A stretch of DNA of 64,000 bases from Trichomonas vaginalis G3 (GCF_026262505.1 NC_067208.1:18051962-18115961); one strand, 5' to 3'. Shown: positions 30,380 through 40,194, counted from the stretch's first letter. Translations and numbers: made by a program. Notes: a model not told the origin generated them from the letters alone.

Positions 30380-31279
30380 TTATTTTGCTGGAACTTTTGA
30401 ATCTATTATTTCCTGTATTTGTTCATGAAGTTGATTTTTAGCATTTTCATCGAAATTAATAGACCGAATATATTCATTAATTGCATTCTTATAATCATTT
30501 GATTTCTCAAATTTTCTTTTATCCGATTCCTTAACTAAATCATAAGTTAAACCTCGTTGCTGATATAATGGTTTCTTAATTAAATCTTTGAATGCTTGAG
30601 ATAAAGCACCTGATGCAATTCTTGCTACTATAATTGGTTGGAATTGTTGTTTAAGTTCATCTTTAACATTTGCGAAAACTGGATCGAATAAAGCAACTTT
30701 AAAGAATTTCTTAGCTGGAATTTCAGATCTCAAATTTGCATATTGACCATCAAACTGGTTAGAATATCGTGGTAATCCATCCGGTCCCTCTTCAATAGCA
30801 TTTAATTCTTCATTGAAGTAAGAATATGGATTATGACGGTATGAATTAATTGGACCATTTTCACCTTCTCCAATGTATTGTTTAACAGCTTTTCCATTTT
30901 CATCAAATTGCATAGGATAACGTTCATTATATGCTTTACGTTTAGGATAATCCGTCATTGTTAATTTATACCCATTTATGACTTTAATATTTCCTTGACC
31001 ATCAGTAACGAAAACTTCATTTATACCATCAGGTTTTCCATTTGGACCCGTAATGTCTGCTTCATGTGCTTCCCAATTTGGACCTTGACGTTTGGCATAT
31101 GCTTGAGCTTCTGGTAATGTTAAAACGTTTCTCATTTGTTTAACATCCTTTTGAAGACCGGCAACAATGTGGACTAATTCTTTCATTCCATCAGGAACTT
31201 TCATAGTTCTATTATATGCACCCTTTTTGTTTGTTCCTTGTTTTAATGGAACCTGTAGAAGATTTGCTATTTCTGTCAT
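30380..31279 (-). CDS. Conserved virion-type protein with [12 protein letters not shown] motif (element A)
   Basis: 299 residues. A central segment reads [20 protein letters not shown], then [27 protein letters not shown] (about 75-120). Patterns of this kind, D-x-x-G-P with EVxVxDxxGN, NGY and DYPxRxxY, recur in predicted virion proteins of Mavericks and large DNA viruses, as far as I can recall. The rest is helical, with a charged C-terminus. It lies next to the packaging ATPase gene in both elements, which supports a role in particle assembly. No catalytic motif was seen. The start is ATG preceded by AATTAAAC, one of few element genes without TAAATG. Confidence 0.6.
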   Translation of the reverse strand: MTEIANLLQVPLKQGTNKKGAYNRTMKVPDGMKELVHIVAGLQKDVKQMRNVLTLPEAQAYAKRQGPNWEAHEADITGPNGKPDGINEVFVTDGQGNIKVINGYKLTMTDYPKRKAYNERYPMQFDENGKAVKQYIGEGENGPINSYRHNPYSYFNEELNAIEEGPDGLPRYSNQFDGQYANLRSEIPAKKFFKVALFDPVFANVKDELKQQFQPIIVARIASGALSQAFKDLIKKPLYQQRGLTYDLVKESDKRKFEKSNDYKNAINEYIRSINFDENAKNQLHEQIQEIIDSKVPAK

Positions 31280-31319
31280 GTTTAATTATAAATAAAAAAT
31301 AAAAATTAATTATAAAAAG

Positions 31320-32137
31320 TTATTCGAATTTAATGGAACCTTTATTTAAATCAACTATTATTTTTCCATGTTCTCCTAATTGTTGATATTGTGTGTAAAG
31401 TTCATTAATGCTCATTGGTAAATTCACTTGATAAAGCATAACGTTCAACTGTTGACGACTAAAACCACTGAAAATGAAAAGGGTGGACAGGTTTGATTTA
31501 ATGTTTGTGCTTAATGCTTTGAAGTATTGAACAGCCATGAAGAATGAACACTGAATGTGTCGACATTGAGTTAATAACTGATTAAAATATGATTTCTCAT
31601 TAGTTATTAGTTTTGATTTCACGGCATCATCTAGAAAAATGAGTGAATGCAAAAATTCTTTATCAAAATTTGAAATAGAAAGTGTTTCAAATAATTCATC
31701 CCGTTGTTTATCAATAATTTTATCCTCTAATCCTTGCTTCTTGATTGTATTATATAACTCTTTATACATTAAAAAGTTTTTCAAATAATCTTCCGCTTCT
31801 TCTTGTGATAAATAAATAATTGGAATTTTGATTAAATGCTTTAAAGATTCAAATGTAATCATCTGAAGGTGAACTGAACGGTTGATATAAATTAAAACAC
31901 ATGTGAATGGGTGTGAAGTGTTAGCAATAATGATAATTTTTTTAATATCGTTAATGTTTTACCTTTATTTTGTTTACCAATTGCTGCAGTGATTGAATTT
32001 AAGTAACATTCAGAATATGGAATTTTCATTAATTTTTCCTTAGATAGAGCATTTTTATTATCACTCAATGCATCATTAATCATATCATCTATGTATGTAT
32101 TATATACTCCTGCTAATTCTTCAGAATTTAAATCCAT
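31320..32137 (-). pseudogene. ATP: FtsK/HerA-type packaging ATPase of Maverick A (broken)
   Basis: Same gene as the open copy at 39,326-40,153 in element B and nearly identical to it where the two align. In relatives this A32-like ATPase pumps the element's DNA into capsids. It sits in the usual place between the capsid gene and the GPNGKPDG gene. It looks broken, about one break. Confidence 0.85.
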
Positions 32138-32201
32138 TTAATCAAAAATAAATTTATAATTTTAAACATTTCTATTCATCAATATTTCATCATATGAACT
32201 T

Positions 32202-33800
32202 CTATACTGTGGTGGTGTACCTGTTGGATGATATTTCAAACTTCATCCGTGTCCATGTCCAATATGTTGTCCTAGTAAACCAAACCTGAGGAGGATTTGT
32301 CACCTTTGAACAGTAAGTGTCATTTACACCCTGAATGATTGGATAAGCTTTCACTTGTACTGTAACTTGTGAGTTGAAAGTTTCTAATCCATCAAAGAAT
32401 ATACCCGCTCCATCACGTTGAACTGGAATAGTGCATAAGAATGAAGTTTGGTCTTTCCATGTTCTAGCTAATGGTGTGCCATCATCTGCATTTAGTGGTC
32501 TAGTTAATGAGTCCTCGTATTCTTCTGTGCATTCATTCACTCCATCTAAATCAGAAGCTTGAAGCATACGTGTAAAGAATATGTCACCCACTGTGGTCAT
32601 CGCTTGATCGGGGAAGTTTCTGGAATCTATAGTGACCTGAAGACCTCGAAGCATTGGATTTTCTAAAACTGTTCTTTGCATTGCATTCTTCGGAAATGTT
32701 AACACAACATCTGTAACATTATGAAGAGCGTATGAGAAATCAGAACTGATACCTTCAGGAGTGATGCAACCTCCATTTAGTGAACGAACGTCAATATGTT
32801 GAGCTGGAATCATGAATGGATCTTCCTTACTGAATAAACGCGGTATTGCTTTAACTGATTCTTCAATTAAACCATATCCTGGTGTAATGCATTTATCCTC
32901 TAAAACTTCCATCTTTGTGCATGAAATAATAACATCTTCAACTGTTGCGTCAGCAGATGTAGCGGCTAAGCCTGTAATTAATTTTGCAGGAAGTCCGATT
33001 TGTTGGAATTTGCGATCATATTTATAAACATGATTCATAATCTTTTCATAATTTTCATCAGTTATCTTTTCATAAACGTAATTTTGTAAATCAGCAACTC
33101 TTAACGGGTCAACCTGACAAAATACCAAAGTATCCCTGAAAACATAATATTTCAAAATGATTTCACCAAATGATTTGGGATAATCATCGAACGCCTGAAA
33201 TGCTAACAAATCGTTTACTGGAATAATCATATCAAAAGTGACATCAACTTCTTCATTTGCTTTCTTGAAAACTTCTGAAGGGTCAATATATTTACCACAT
33301 ACTGAGTTATCATATTTTTGGACATTGTTATATAATGAATGAACAAACTTTTTAACTTTCCTTTCTGATTTTGGTTTATATGTTGCAAATGCGAAAGATT
33401 CACGGGCGCAATCCATTTGAAGATAACCGGCATCACCTCTTTCGGTTTCTACTTCTAATTGTTTAAAGCTTTGATTTGATGATTTGTAACCAACGAATAA
33501 ACGCATGCATTTAAAAGTGGCATCACATGTGAAAGCTTTATTTGAAACTAGAGTTGCTTTAACTTTACGTTTAATATATGTGTCACCTAATTGGTTCACA
33601 TCATGAGCCGGATTTGTAATTCTTAAATGAGTTTGTTTATCATCAAAATATGGAGTATCAGAGTCATAGCATGAACTTTCAAGTTCTCTATAATATCTTC
33701 TTCCGTCATTCTTTGCGAATATTTCATTTATCTTTTCGAATGAATGAAATACATTTCCATTAATTGGTTTAGTGTTTGGCACTAAATAGTTAGTCGTCAT
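32202..33800 (-). pseudogene. MCP: Major capsid protein of Maverick A (broken)
   Basis: Counterpart of 37,664-39,301 in element B and nearly identical over most of its length. It is the double jelly-roll hexon-like protein of Mavericks (MTTNYLVPNTKPINGNVFHS at the N-terminus). About one break relative to the B copy. Start context TCATAAATG. Confidence 0.82.
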
Positions 33801-33869
33801 TTATGATGAAATAAAAAATCAAAATTAAAAGATGAAAATGAATTTTTAATTTTAATGAAATAATCAACT

Positions 33870-34085
33870 ATGGCTGCAGGTATATTTAAAAAGTTGTGGG
33901 ATAAAGTAAAAAGAGGAGCGCATAAAGTTTGGGAAACAATGAAGAAAGGAGCAAATTGGATATTTAAGAATAAAGAAGCAATTAGTGACGTTGCTGAATC
34001 AATAACGCCAAAAGCTGCCCCAATAAGAGAAATTTTAAATAAAGGAGAAAAAGTTTATCAAAGACTACAACCGATACTAAGATAA
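33870..34085 (+). CDS. Small amphipathic basic protein, MAAG-FKKLW type 1 (element A)
   Basis: 71 residues: MAAGIFKKLWDKVKRGAHKV, then WETMKKGANWIFKNKEA and a basic C-terminus. It shares its first ten residues with the neighbouring minus-strand gene at 34,115-34,351 (MAAGFFKKLW). Trp/Lys-rich amphipathic N-terminal helices of this kind often bind or disrupt membranes or bind DNA; compare adenovirus core and cement proteins. The role in the particle is inference. A homologue is in element B (37,382-37,593, minus strand). Confidence 0.6.
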   Translation: MAAGIFKKLWDKVKRGAHKVWETMKKGANWIFKNKEAISDVAESITPKAAPIREILNKGEKVYQRLQPILR

Positions 34086-34114
34086 AAATAATTTTAAAAT
34101 AATTTATTTTTCCA

Positions 34115-34351
34115 CTATCCACCCCCTATTTTATTAAGTATTCCTTCAGCAATTCCACCAACTGCGTTACCTGCTTGTGCTCCCATCGCTGGATTACCTG
34201 CTTTAGCACCTAATACTCCACCTATGATAGTTCCTGCCGTTTTCGCTACTGGTGCCAAAAAGTTTGCAACGGGTTTAATAATCTTTTGATGAACCCAACT
34301 TGCAGCTTTCTTAATTCCTTCCCATAATTTTTTAAAGAATCCTGCAGCCAT
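34115..34351 (-). CDS. Small amphipathic protein with Gly/Ala-rich helix, MAAG-FKKLW type 2 (element A)
   Basis: 78 residues: amphipathic MAAGFFKKLWEGIKKAASWV followed by a glycine/alanine-rich hydrophobic stretch (AGTIIGGVLGAKAGNPAMGA, then GNAVGGIAEGIL) that could insert in a membrane. It is convergent with the related type 1 gene, and the pair looks like an inverted duplication that has diverged. A homologue in element B at 37,126-37,361 keeps the same relative layout. Possibly a membrane-penetration or particle-entry peptide; unproven. Confidence 0.6.
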   Translation of the reverse strand: MAAGFFKKLWEGIKKAASWVHQKIIKPVANFLAPVAKTAGTIIGGVLGAKAGNPAMGAQAGNAVGGIAEGILNKIGGG

Positions 34352-34417
34352 CTCTGATTTAATATTAATTAAAAAATCATTTTCATCACTTATATTCTAA
34401 TTTTTATTTCATCATAA

Positions 34418-34780
34418 ATGAAACCGATTTTAAAAATAAATGAAACAGAGGAGGAAGAAATAAGTGAAGATGTTCAAAATAAAATAAACATTGTTAAACC
34501 AATTACTGAAACAAAAATTTTTTCATCTGTTGAAGAATTTAATGACTATTATGCTAATAATAAAAAATTATTTGAAGAATTGACAACATGTAAATTGAAT
34601 AAAATGTTTAAAGTTGATGGATTCAAAATTTCAAAAATAAAAGGTGTTGTTAGTTTAAAATCTATTCCTCAATCAAGAATCACCTCATTAATGAAAATAG
34701 ATGATTTAACAAAAAGAATAGAAGAGATTGAAGAAAGAATGAATCAAATAATTGATTTCATAAATTCAAATAATCATTAG
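34418..34780 (+). CDS. Acidic coiled-coil protein at the capsid end (element A)
   Basis: 120 residues: acidic start (ETEEEEISEDV near 8-18), a middle with SSVEEFNDYYANNKKLFEEL, and a C-terminal coiled coil LTKRIEEIEERMNQIIDFIN, probably oligomeric. Conserved in element B at 36,685-37,059, where only the last few residues differ. Convergent with the 157-residue gene, 4 bp apart. Start context TCATAAATG. Function unknown. Confidence 0.62.
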   Translation: MKPILKINETEEEEISEDVQNKINIVKPITETKIFSSVEEFNDYYANNKKLFEELTTCKLNKMFKVDGFKISKIKGVVSLKSIPQSRITSLMKIDDLTKRIEEIEERMNQIIDFINSNNH

Positions 34781-34784
34781 TTTC

Positions 34785-35258
34785 TTAAAGTTCAATGTTG
34801 AACTCATCAAATTCATCTTCATCATCATCATTATCTTTAACGAGTTTAATTACTCTTTCAACTCTATCTTTTGATAGTCTTGCGTTTAATTTTTTCTGAA
34901 GTTTTTCGTTACCAAGTTCTAAAATTTTACATGGATGATATTTAAACCTGTTAAATTCTTTTTCCTCAGTTTTAATCATTAATCTACAAAGAACATTAGT
35001 GAGGAGGTTTTGTTGTTTAAACCATTTATCCTTAATATTTGTTATAAATTCAATATCCGGAATTAATTCCCAAATTTTTGAATTTTCGATTAATTTACCA
35101 TCAAATGCAAAAGCAATAGGTTTAATATTAAACTTACCTTTATAAAATAAACTTTCTATGCAATCATCAAAATAAACGTCTACTTGTTTAACATGGGTGA
35201 GAATTGGTGAAAGTTTATTCATTAATTGATTCACAGTCATGAATTTTGATTCACTCAT
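34785..35258 (-). CDS. Capsid-end protein of unknown function (element A)
   Basis: 157 residues starting MSESKFMTVNQLMNKLSPIL, with VKQVDVYFDDCIESLFYKG and IKPIAFAFDGKLIEN, then an acidic tail (NDDDEDEFDEFNIEL). Homologous to the element B gene at 36,182-36,658 but clearly more diverged than the capsid genes, so this end evolves faster. The start context is a T-rich tract then CGTAAGAAATG. No domain recognised. Confidence 0.6.
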   Translation of the reverse strand: MSESKFMTVNQLMNKLSPILTHVKQVDVYFDDCIESLFYKGKFNIKPIAFAFDGKLIENSKIWELIPDIEFITNIKDKWFKQQNLLTNVLCRLMIKTEEKEFNRFKYHPCKILELGNEKLQKKLNARLSKDRVERVIKLVKDNDDDEDEFDEFNIEL

Positions 35259-35269
35259 TTCTTACGAAT

Positions 35270-35840
35270 TAAAAAAATAAATTATTCAAAAATGTAAGAC
35301 ATGAATTTTTAAAGTTTATTTTTCATTCATGAATGATAATTATATCTGATTTCTTTTACTCTCTCATACATACTAGATTTAAAGAATTCAGAACATTTCC
35401 CATAATCTCCTAAATGTTTTCTTATCTTATTGGTTTTCCATTCATTATATGAAACTGAATAAACTTTATCTTTATCTTTACACCTTTCATCACTTCCAAT
35501 ATATTTATATTTCAATTTTGATTTATTGGTTTCATATTCATTAGCGTTTAATAATTCACAGTCTTCCTTTTTAAATAAATGTTTTATGTATTCAGGATTA
35601 ACAATTCTATAATATTGCTTCCCTTTAAATCTTTGAATATAAACAGGAACACCATCCTCTAAAATTCGATAATCTATTTTATCCAGTTTTACTTGTTGGG
35701 TCATTTATGTAAGAATAAAAAAATAAATTATTTTTAAAAATAACTTTAATTTTTTTAATGGTTTTATAAATATATTTTAATGCATCGTCTATATATAGAT
35801 GTAACAAAAAAAGTCACATAACCCATCCTATCCTACTACT
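35270..35840 (-). repeat. Terminal inverted repeat of element A, right
   Basis: About 571 bp, inverse match to 19,321-19,884. It ends ATCCTATCCTACTACT at the element boundary. The subterminal patch (about 35,741-35,800) contains ATCGTCTATATATAGATG and is unrelated to the corresponding patch on the left. Confidence 0.85.
35327..35704 (-). CDS. Terminal-repeat gene of Maverick A, right copy
   Basis: 125 residues, the mirror copy of 19,450-19,827 with two residue differences near the C-terminus (SSMYERVKEIRYNYHS against SSIYERVKEIRNNYHS). Kept open in both ends, which suggests either recent origin of the repeat or continuing exchange between the ends. Same CATAAATG start context. Confidence 0.7.
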   Translation of the reverse strand: MTQQVKLDKIDYRILEDGVPVYIQRFKGKQYYRIVNPEYIKHLFKKEDCELLNANEYETNKSKLKYKYIGSDERCKDKDKVYSVSYNEWKTNKIRKHLGDYGKCSEFFKSSMYERVKEIRYNYHS

Positions 35841-35847
35841 ATAAAAT
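35841..35847. repeat. Overlapping target duplications joining the two Mavericks (ATAAAAT)
   Basis: These seven bases are all that separates element A from element B. ATAAAA (35,841-35,846) is the right duplication of A; TAAAAT (35,842-35,847) is the left duplication of B, matched by TAAAAT at 56,483-56,488. Host sequence on either side fits one original ATAAAAT site. Confidence 0.88.
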
Positions 35848-36052
35848 AGTAGTATATGAGTGCGGGTTGTGTGACCTTTTTTGTAATCGTAAGAATCTCA
35901 CATAATTGAATGATTTTTGAACATACTTCTGAATAGCAGATTTTAAAAATTTATGAATAATTTATAAAAAGTTTTTATTCCTACAATTCCTATATTATCA
36001 TTAATAAAAAGAATATATTTTTGCATAGATTCCAAATATGGTGTCAATTTTT
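35848..36052 (+). repeat. Terminal inverted repeat of element B, left
   Basis: 205 bp matching the inverse of 56,278-56,482 with no difference noticed. The outer 60 bp is clearly related to the ends of element A (AGTAGTA start, then GGGTT.TGTGAC, a T run and GTAA.CGTAAGAAT). No gene lies inside. Confidence 0.88.
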
Positions 36053-36181
36053 AAAAAATTTTGAATTCAATGAGTTATATCAAAAATAAAATTCTTGAAT
36101 AGAGTAAAAATATTTAAATAATTTATTTAAATATTTTCTTCTGACATTTATGAATAATTTATTTTTTTAATTCGTAAGAAA

Positions 36182-36658
36182 ATGAGTGGATCAAGATTCG
36201 TAACCGTCAATCAATTAATGGATGCTCTTTCACCAATTCTTGAAAATGTTAAACAAGTAGATGTTTATTTCGATGATTATGTAGAAAGTTTATATTATAA
36301 AGGTAATAATATTAAACCCATTGCTTTTGCATTTGATAATAAATTAATTGAAAATGCAAAAATTTGGGAATTAATTCCAGATATTGAATTTATAACGAAT
36401 ATTAAGGATAAATGGTTCAAACGAATTCCAACCACAAAAGTTCTTTGTAAATTAATGATCAAAACTGAGGAAAAAGAATTTCATGAATTTACATATCATC
36501 CAAATAAAGTTTCAGAACTAGAAAATGAAAAACTTCAGAAAAAATTAAACGATAGACTTTCAAATGATCGTATTGAAAAAATAAATAAACTAGCAGAAGT
36601 TGCATTTAATAATGAAATATTTGATGAATATAACCTTGAACTCTGTGATGGACTTTAA
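36182..36658 (+). CDS. Capsid-end protein of unknown function (element B)
   Basis: 158 residues, counterpart of the 157-residue gene of element A: MSGSRFVTVNQLMDALSPIL, VKQVDVYFDDYVESLYYKG, IKPIAFAFDNKLIEN. Roughly a third of positions differ, many more than in the polymerase or capsid genes. Its last residues (CDGL) and stop lie in the inserted GC-rich hairpin cluster rather than in ancestral sequence. Start context is GTAAGAAAATG after a T-rich tract. Confidence 0.6.
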   Translation: MSGSRFVTVNQLMDALSPILENVKQVDVYFDDYVESLYYKGNNIKPIAFAFDNKLIENAKIWELIPDIEFITNIKDKWFKRIPTTKVLCKLMIKTEEKEFHEFTYHPNKVSELENEKLQKKLNDRLSNDRIEKINKLAEVAFNNEIFDEYNLELCDGL

Positions 36659-36708
36659 GTCCTGGGCACTTTGTGCCTTGGGTTTTAAGGACCCGGGCTC
36701 AACGAGTC
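36650..36708. repeat. GC-rich cluster of three or four hairpins (element B)
   Basis: GGACTT-T-AAGTCC (36,650-36,662), GGCAC-TTT-GTGCC (36,665-36,677), a GGGT...ACCC arm pair (36,680-36,694) and GGCTC-AAC-GAGTC (36,696-36,708, one wobble) lie head to tail. Element A has no such cluster at this place and simply reads GAACTTTAAG. The cluster supplies the ends of two convergent genes (CDGL and HDSLSPGP). Confidence 0.68.
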
Positions 36709-37059
36709 ATGATTTATGATATCAATTATTTGATTTATTCTTTCTTCAATAATTTCTATTCTTTTTGTTAAATCATCAATTTTCATTAATGCGGTGATTC
36801 TTGATTGAGGAATAGATTTTAAACTAACAACACCTTTTATTTTTGAAATTTTGAATCCATCAACTTTAAACATTTTATTCAATTTACATGTTGTCAATTC
36901 TTCAAATAATTTTTTATTATTAGCATAATAGTCATTAAATTCTTCAACAGATGAAAAAATTTTTGTTTCAGTAATGGGTTTAACAATGTTTATTTTATTT
37001 TGAACATCTTCACTTATTTCTTCCTCCTCTGTTTCATTTATTTTTAAAATCGGTTTCAT
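36685..37059 (-). CDS. Acidic coiled-coil protein at the capsid end (element B)
   Basis: 124 residues, counterpart of 34,418-34,780 in element A and almost identical up to the coiled coil (LTKRIEIIEERINQIID). The C-terminus HDSLSPGP is encoded by the GC-rich hairpin cluster and replaces SNNH of the other copy. Function unknown. Confidence 0.62.
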   Translation of the reverse strand: MKPILKINETEEEEISEDVQNKINIVKPITETKIFSSVEEFNDYYANNKKLFEELTTCKLNKMFKVDGFKISKIKGVVSLKSIPQSRITALMKIDDLTKRIEIIEERINQIIDIINHDSLSPGP

Positions 37060-37125
37060 TTATCATTAAATAAAAATTAGAATATAAGTGATGAAATATA
37101 TTTTTTAATTAATATTAAATCAGAA

Positions 37126-37361
37126 ATGGCTGCAGGATTCTTTAAAAAGTTATGGGAAGGAATTAAGAAAGCTGCAAGTTGGGTTCATCAAAATAATTAA
37201 AACCCATTGCAAACTTTTTGGCACCAGTAGCGAAAACGGCAGGAACTATCATAGGTGGAGTATTAGGTGCTAAAGCAGGTAATCCAGCGATGGGAGCACA
37301 AGCAGGTAACGCAGTTGGTGGAATTGCTGAAGGAATACTTAATAAAATAGGAGGAAAGTAG
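37126..37361 (+). pseudogene. MAAG-FKKLW type 2 small protein gene (element B, broken)
   Basis: Counterpart of 34,115-34,351 in element A, with the same amphipathic start and glycine/alanine-rich stretch. It looks broken, about one break. It keeps the convergent pairing with the type 1 gene. Confidence 0.6.
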
Positions 37362-37381
37362 TGGAAAAATAAATATTATTT

Positions 37382-37593
37382 TTATCTCAATATCGGTTGT
37401 AGTCGACGATAAACTTTATCTCCTTTATTTAATACTTCCCTTACCGGAACATTAGGTGCTATTTGTTCTGCAACGTCACTAATTGCTTCTTTATTCTTAA
37501 ATATCCAATTTGCTCCTTCTTCATTGTTTCCCAAACTTTATGCGCTCCTCTTTTTACTTTATCCCATAACTTTTTAAAGAATCCTGCAGCCAT
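37382..37593 (-). pseudogene. MAAG-FKKLW type 1 small protein gene (element B, broken)
   Basis: Counterpart of 33,870-34,085 in element A on the opposite strand, as expected from the element's reversed orientation. Similarity is clear at both ends. It looks broken, with one or two breaks. Confidence 0.55.
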
Positions 37594-37663
37594 AGTTGAT
37601 TATTTCATTAAAATTAAAAATTCATTTTCATCTTTTAATTTTGATTTTTTTATTTCATCATAA

Positions 37664-39301
37664 ATGACGACTAACTATTTGGTGCCAAACACTAAACCGA
37701 TTAATGGAAATGTATTTCATTCATTCGAAAAGATAAATGAAATATTCGCAAAGAATGACGGTAGAAGATATTATAGAGAACTTGAAAGTTCATGCTATGA
37801 CTCTGATGCTCCATATTTTGATGATAAACAAACTCATTTAAGAATTACAAATCCGGCTCATGATGTGAACCAATTAGGTGACACATATATTAAACGCAAA
37901 GTTAAAGCAACTCTAGTTTCAAATAAAGCTTTCACATGTGATGCCGCTTTTAAATGCATGCGTTTATTCGTTGGTTATAAATCATCAAATCAAAGCTTTA
38001 AACAATTAGAAGTAGAAACCGAAAGAGGTGATGCCGGTTATCTTCAGATGGATTGCGCCCGTGAATCTTTCGCATTTGCAACATATAAACCAAAATCAGA
38101 AAGGAAAGTTAAAAAGTTTGTTCATTCGTTATATAATAATGTTCAAAAATATGATAACTCAGTATGTGGTAAATATATTGACCCTTCAGAAGTTTTCAAG
38201 AAAGCAAATGAAGAAGTTGATGTCACTTTTGATATGATTATTCCGGTAAATGATTTGTTAGCATTTCAGGCGTTCGATGATTATCCCAAATCATTTGGTG
38301 AAATCATTTTGAAATATTATGTTTTCAGGGATACTTTGGTATTTTGTCAGGTTGACCCGTTAAGAGTTGCTGATTTACAAAATTACGTTTATGAAAAGAT
38401 AACTGATGAAAATTATGAAAAGATTATGAATCATGTTTATAAATATGATCGCAAATTCCAACAAATCGGACTTCCTGCAAAATTAATTACAAGCTTAGCC
38501 GCTACATCTGCTGACGCAACAGTTGAAGACGTTATTATTTCATGCACAAAGATGGAAGTTTTAGAGGATAAATGCATTACACCAGGATACGGTTTAATTG
38601 AAGAATCAATTAAAGCAATACCACGTTTATTCAGTAAGGAAGATCCATTCATGATTCCAGCTCAACATATTGACGTTCGTTCACTAAATGGAGGTTGCAT
38701 CACTCCTGAAGGTATCAGTTCTGATTTCTCATACGCTCTTCATAATGTTACAGATGTTGTGTTAACATTTCCGAAGAATGCAATGCAAAGAACGGTTTTA
38801 GAAAATCCAATGCTTCGAGGTCTCCAGGTCACTATAGATTCCAGAAACTTCCCCGATCAAGCGATGACCACAGTGGGTGACATATTCTTTACACGTATGC
38901 TTCAAGCTTCTGATTTAGATGGAGTGAATGAATGCACAGAAGAATACGAGGACTCATTAACTAGACCACTGAATGATGATAATGGCACGCCATTAGCTAG
39001 AACATGGAAAGACCAAACTTCATTCTTATGCACTATTCCAGTTCAACGTGATGGAGCGGGTATATTCTTTGATGGATTAGAAACTTTCAACTCACAAGTT
39101 ACAGTACAAGTGAAAGCTTATCCAATCATTCAGGGTGAAAATGACACTTACTGTTCAAAGGTGACAAATCCTCCTCAGGTTTGGTTTACTAGGACATATT
39201 GGACATGGACACCGGATGAAGGTTTGAAATATCATCCAACAGGTACACCACCACAGTATAGAAGTTCATATGATGAAATATTGATGAATAGAAATGTTTA
39301 A
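37664..39301 (+). CDS. MCP: Major capsid protein, double jelly-roll (Maverick B)
   Basis: 545 residues, MTTNYLVPNTKPINGNVFHS at the start. It would form the hexon-like capsomers of the icosahedral particle predicted for Mavericks. Length and beta-rich make-up fit the double jelly-roll type. Notable segments: DVTFDMIIPVNDLLAFQAFDD (about 190-210) followed by FGEIILKYYVFRDTLVF, with DVVLTFPKNAMQRTVLENPM later, and the end reads ATPDEGLKYHP-like then PPQYRSSYDEILMNRNV. Assignment rests on size, composition, order next to the packaging ATPase, and the match to element A. Start context TCATAAATG. Confidence 0.82.
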   Translation: MTTNYLVPNTKPINGNVFHSFEKINEIFAKNDGRRYYRELESSCYDSDAPYFDDKQTHLRITNPAHDVNQLGDTYIKRKVKATLVSNKAFTCDAAFKCMRLFVGYKSSNQSFKQLEVETERGDAGYLQMDCARESFAFATYKPKSERKVKKFVHSLYNNVQKYDNSVCGKYIDPSEVFKKANEEVDVTFDMIIPVNDLLAFQAFDDYPKSFGEIILKYYVFRDTLVFCQVDPLRVADLQNYVYEKITDENYEKIMNHVYKYDRKFQQIGLPAKLITSLAATSADATVEDVIISCTKMEVLEDKCITPGYGLIEESIKAIPRLFSKEDPFMIPAQHIDVRSLNGGCITPEGISSDFSYALHNVTDVVLTFPKNAMQRTVLENPMLRGLQVTIDSRNFPDQAMTTVGDIFFTRMLQASDLDGVNECTEEYEDSLTRPLNDDNGTPLARTWKDQTSFLCTIPVQRDGAGIFFDGLETFNSQVTVQVKAYPIIQGENDTYCSKVTNPPQVWFTRTYWTWTPDEGLKYHPTGTPPQYRSSYDEILMNRNV

Positions 39302-39325
39302 AATTATAAATTTATTTTTGATTAA

Positions 39326-40153
39326 ATGGATTTAAATTCATCCACCCCTTATGAAGAATTAGCAGGAGTATATAATACATACATAGATGATATGATTAAT
39401 GAAGCATTGAGTGATAATAGAAATGCTCTATCTAAGGAAAAATTAATGAAAATTCCATATTCTGAATGTTACTTAAATTCAATCACTGCAGCAATTGGTA
39501 AACAAAATAAAGGTAAAACATTAACGATATTAAAACAAATTATCATTATTGCTAACACTTCACCTTATTCTCATGTGTTAATTTATATCAACCGTTCAGG
39601 TTCACCTTCAGATGATACATTTGAATCATTAAAGCATTTAATAAAAATTCCAATTATTTATTTATCACAAGAAGAAGCAGAAGATTATTTGAAAAACTTT
39701 TTAATGTATAAAGAGTTATATAATACAATCAAGAAGCAAGGATTAGAGGATAAAATTATTGATAAACAACGGGATGAATTATTTGAAACACTTTCTATTT
39801 CAAATTTTGATAAAGAATTTTTGCATTCACTAATTTTTCTAGATGATGCCGTGAAATCAAAACTAATAACTAATGAGAAATCATATTTTAATCAATTATT
39901 AACTCAATGTCGACACATTCAGTGTTCATTCTTTATGGCTGTTCAATACTTTAAAGCATTAAGCACAAACATTAAATCAAACCTGTCCACCCTTTTCATT
40001 TTCAGTGGTTTTAGTCGTCAACAGTTGAACGTTATGCTTTATCAAGTGAATTTACCAATGAGCATTAATGAACTTTACACACAATATCAACAATTAGGAG
40101 AACATGGAAAAATAATAGTTGATTTAAATAAAGGTTCCATTAAATTCGAATAA
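39326..40153 (+). CDS. ATP: FtsK/HerA-type genome-packaging ATPase (Maverick B)
   Basis: 275 residues. A Walker A-like [12 protein letters not shown] is near 58-69, Walker [13 protein letters not shown] near 165-176, and a following [19 protein letters not shown] (about 190-210) fits the arginine/sensor region of A32-like packaging ATPases. In relatives it translocates DNA into the capsid. It starts 24 bp after the capsid gene on the same strand, the usual Maverick order. Frame open; ATTAAATG start context. Confidence 0.85.
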   Translation: MDLNSSTPYEELAGVYNTYIDDMINEALSDNRNALSKEKLMKIPYSECYLNSITAAIGKQNKGKTLTILKQIIIIANTSPYSHVLIYINRSGSPSDDTFESLKHLIKIPIIYLSQEEAEDYLKNFLMYKELYNTIKKQGLEDKIIDKQRDELFETLSISNFDKEFLHSLIFLDDAVKSKLITNEKSYFNQLLTQCRHIQCSFFMAVQYFKALSTNIKSNLSTLFIFSGFSRQQLNVMLYQVNLPMSINELYTQYQQLGEHGKIIVDLNKGSIKFE

Positions 40154-40194
40154 CTTTTTTATAATTAATTTTTATTTTTTATTTATAATTAAAC

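Larger units (their letters stand above)
19321..35840 (+). mobile_element. Maverick/Polinton element A (16.5 kb)
   Basis: Self-synthesising DNA transposon of the Maverick/Polinton class. It begins AGTAGTAGGATAGGATGGGT and ends with the inverse, flanked by six-base duplications. It holds protein-primed polymerase B and a retroviral-type integrase on the plus strand at the left, then fibre-like, virion, packaging ATPase and major capsid genes mostly on the minus strand. No maturation protease was recognised. The structure is complete end to end but it is a fossil with about three or four visible breaks. Identical target duplications and near-identical terminal genes argue for a recent insertion. 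It lacks the primase/helicase cassette of element B. Confidence 0.95.
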
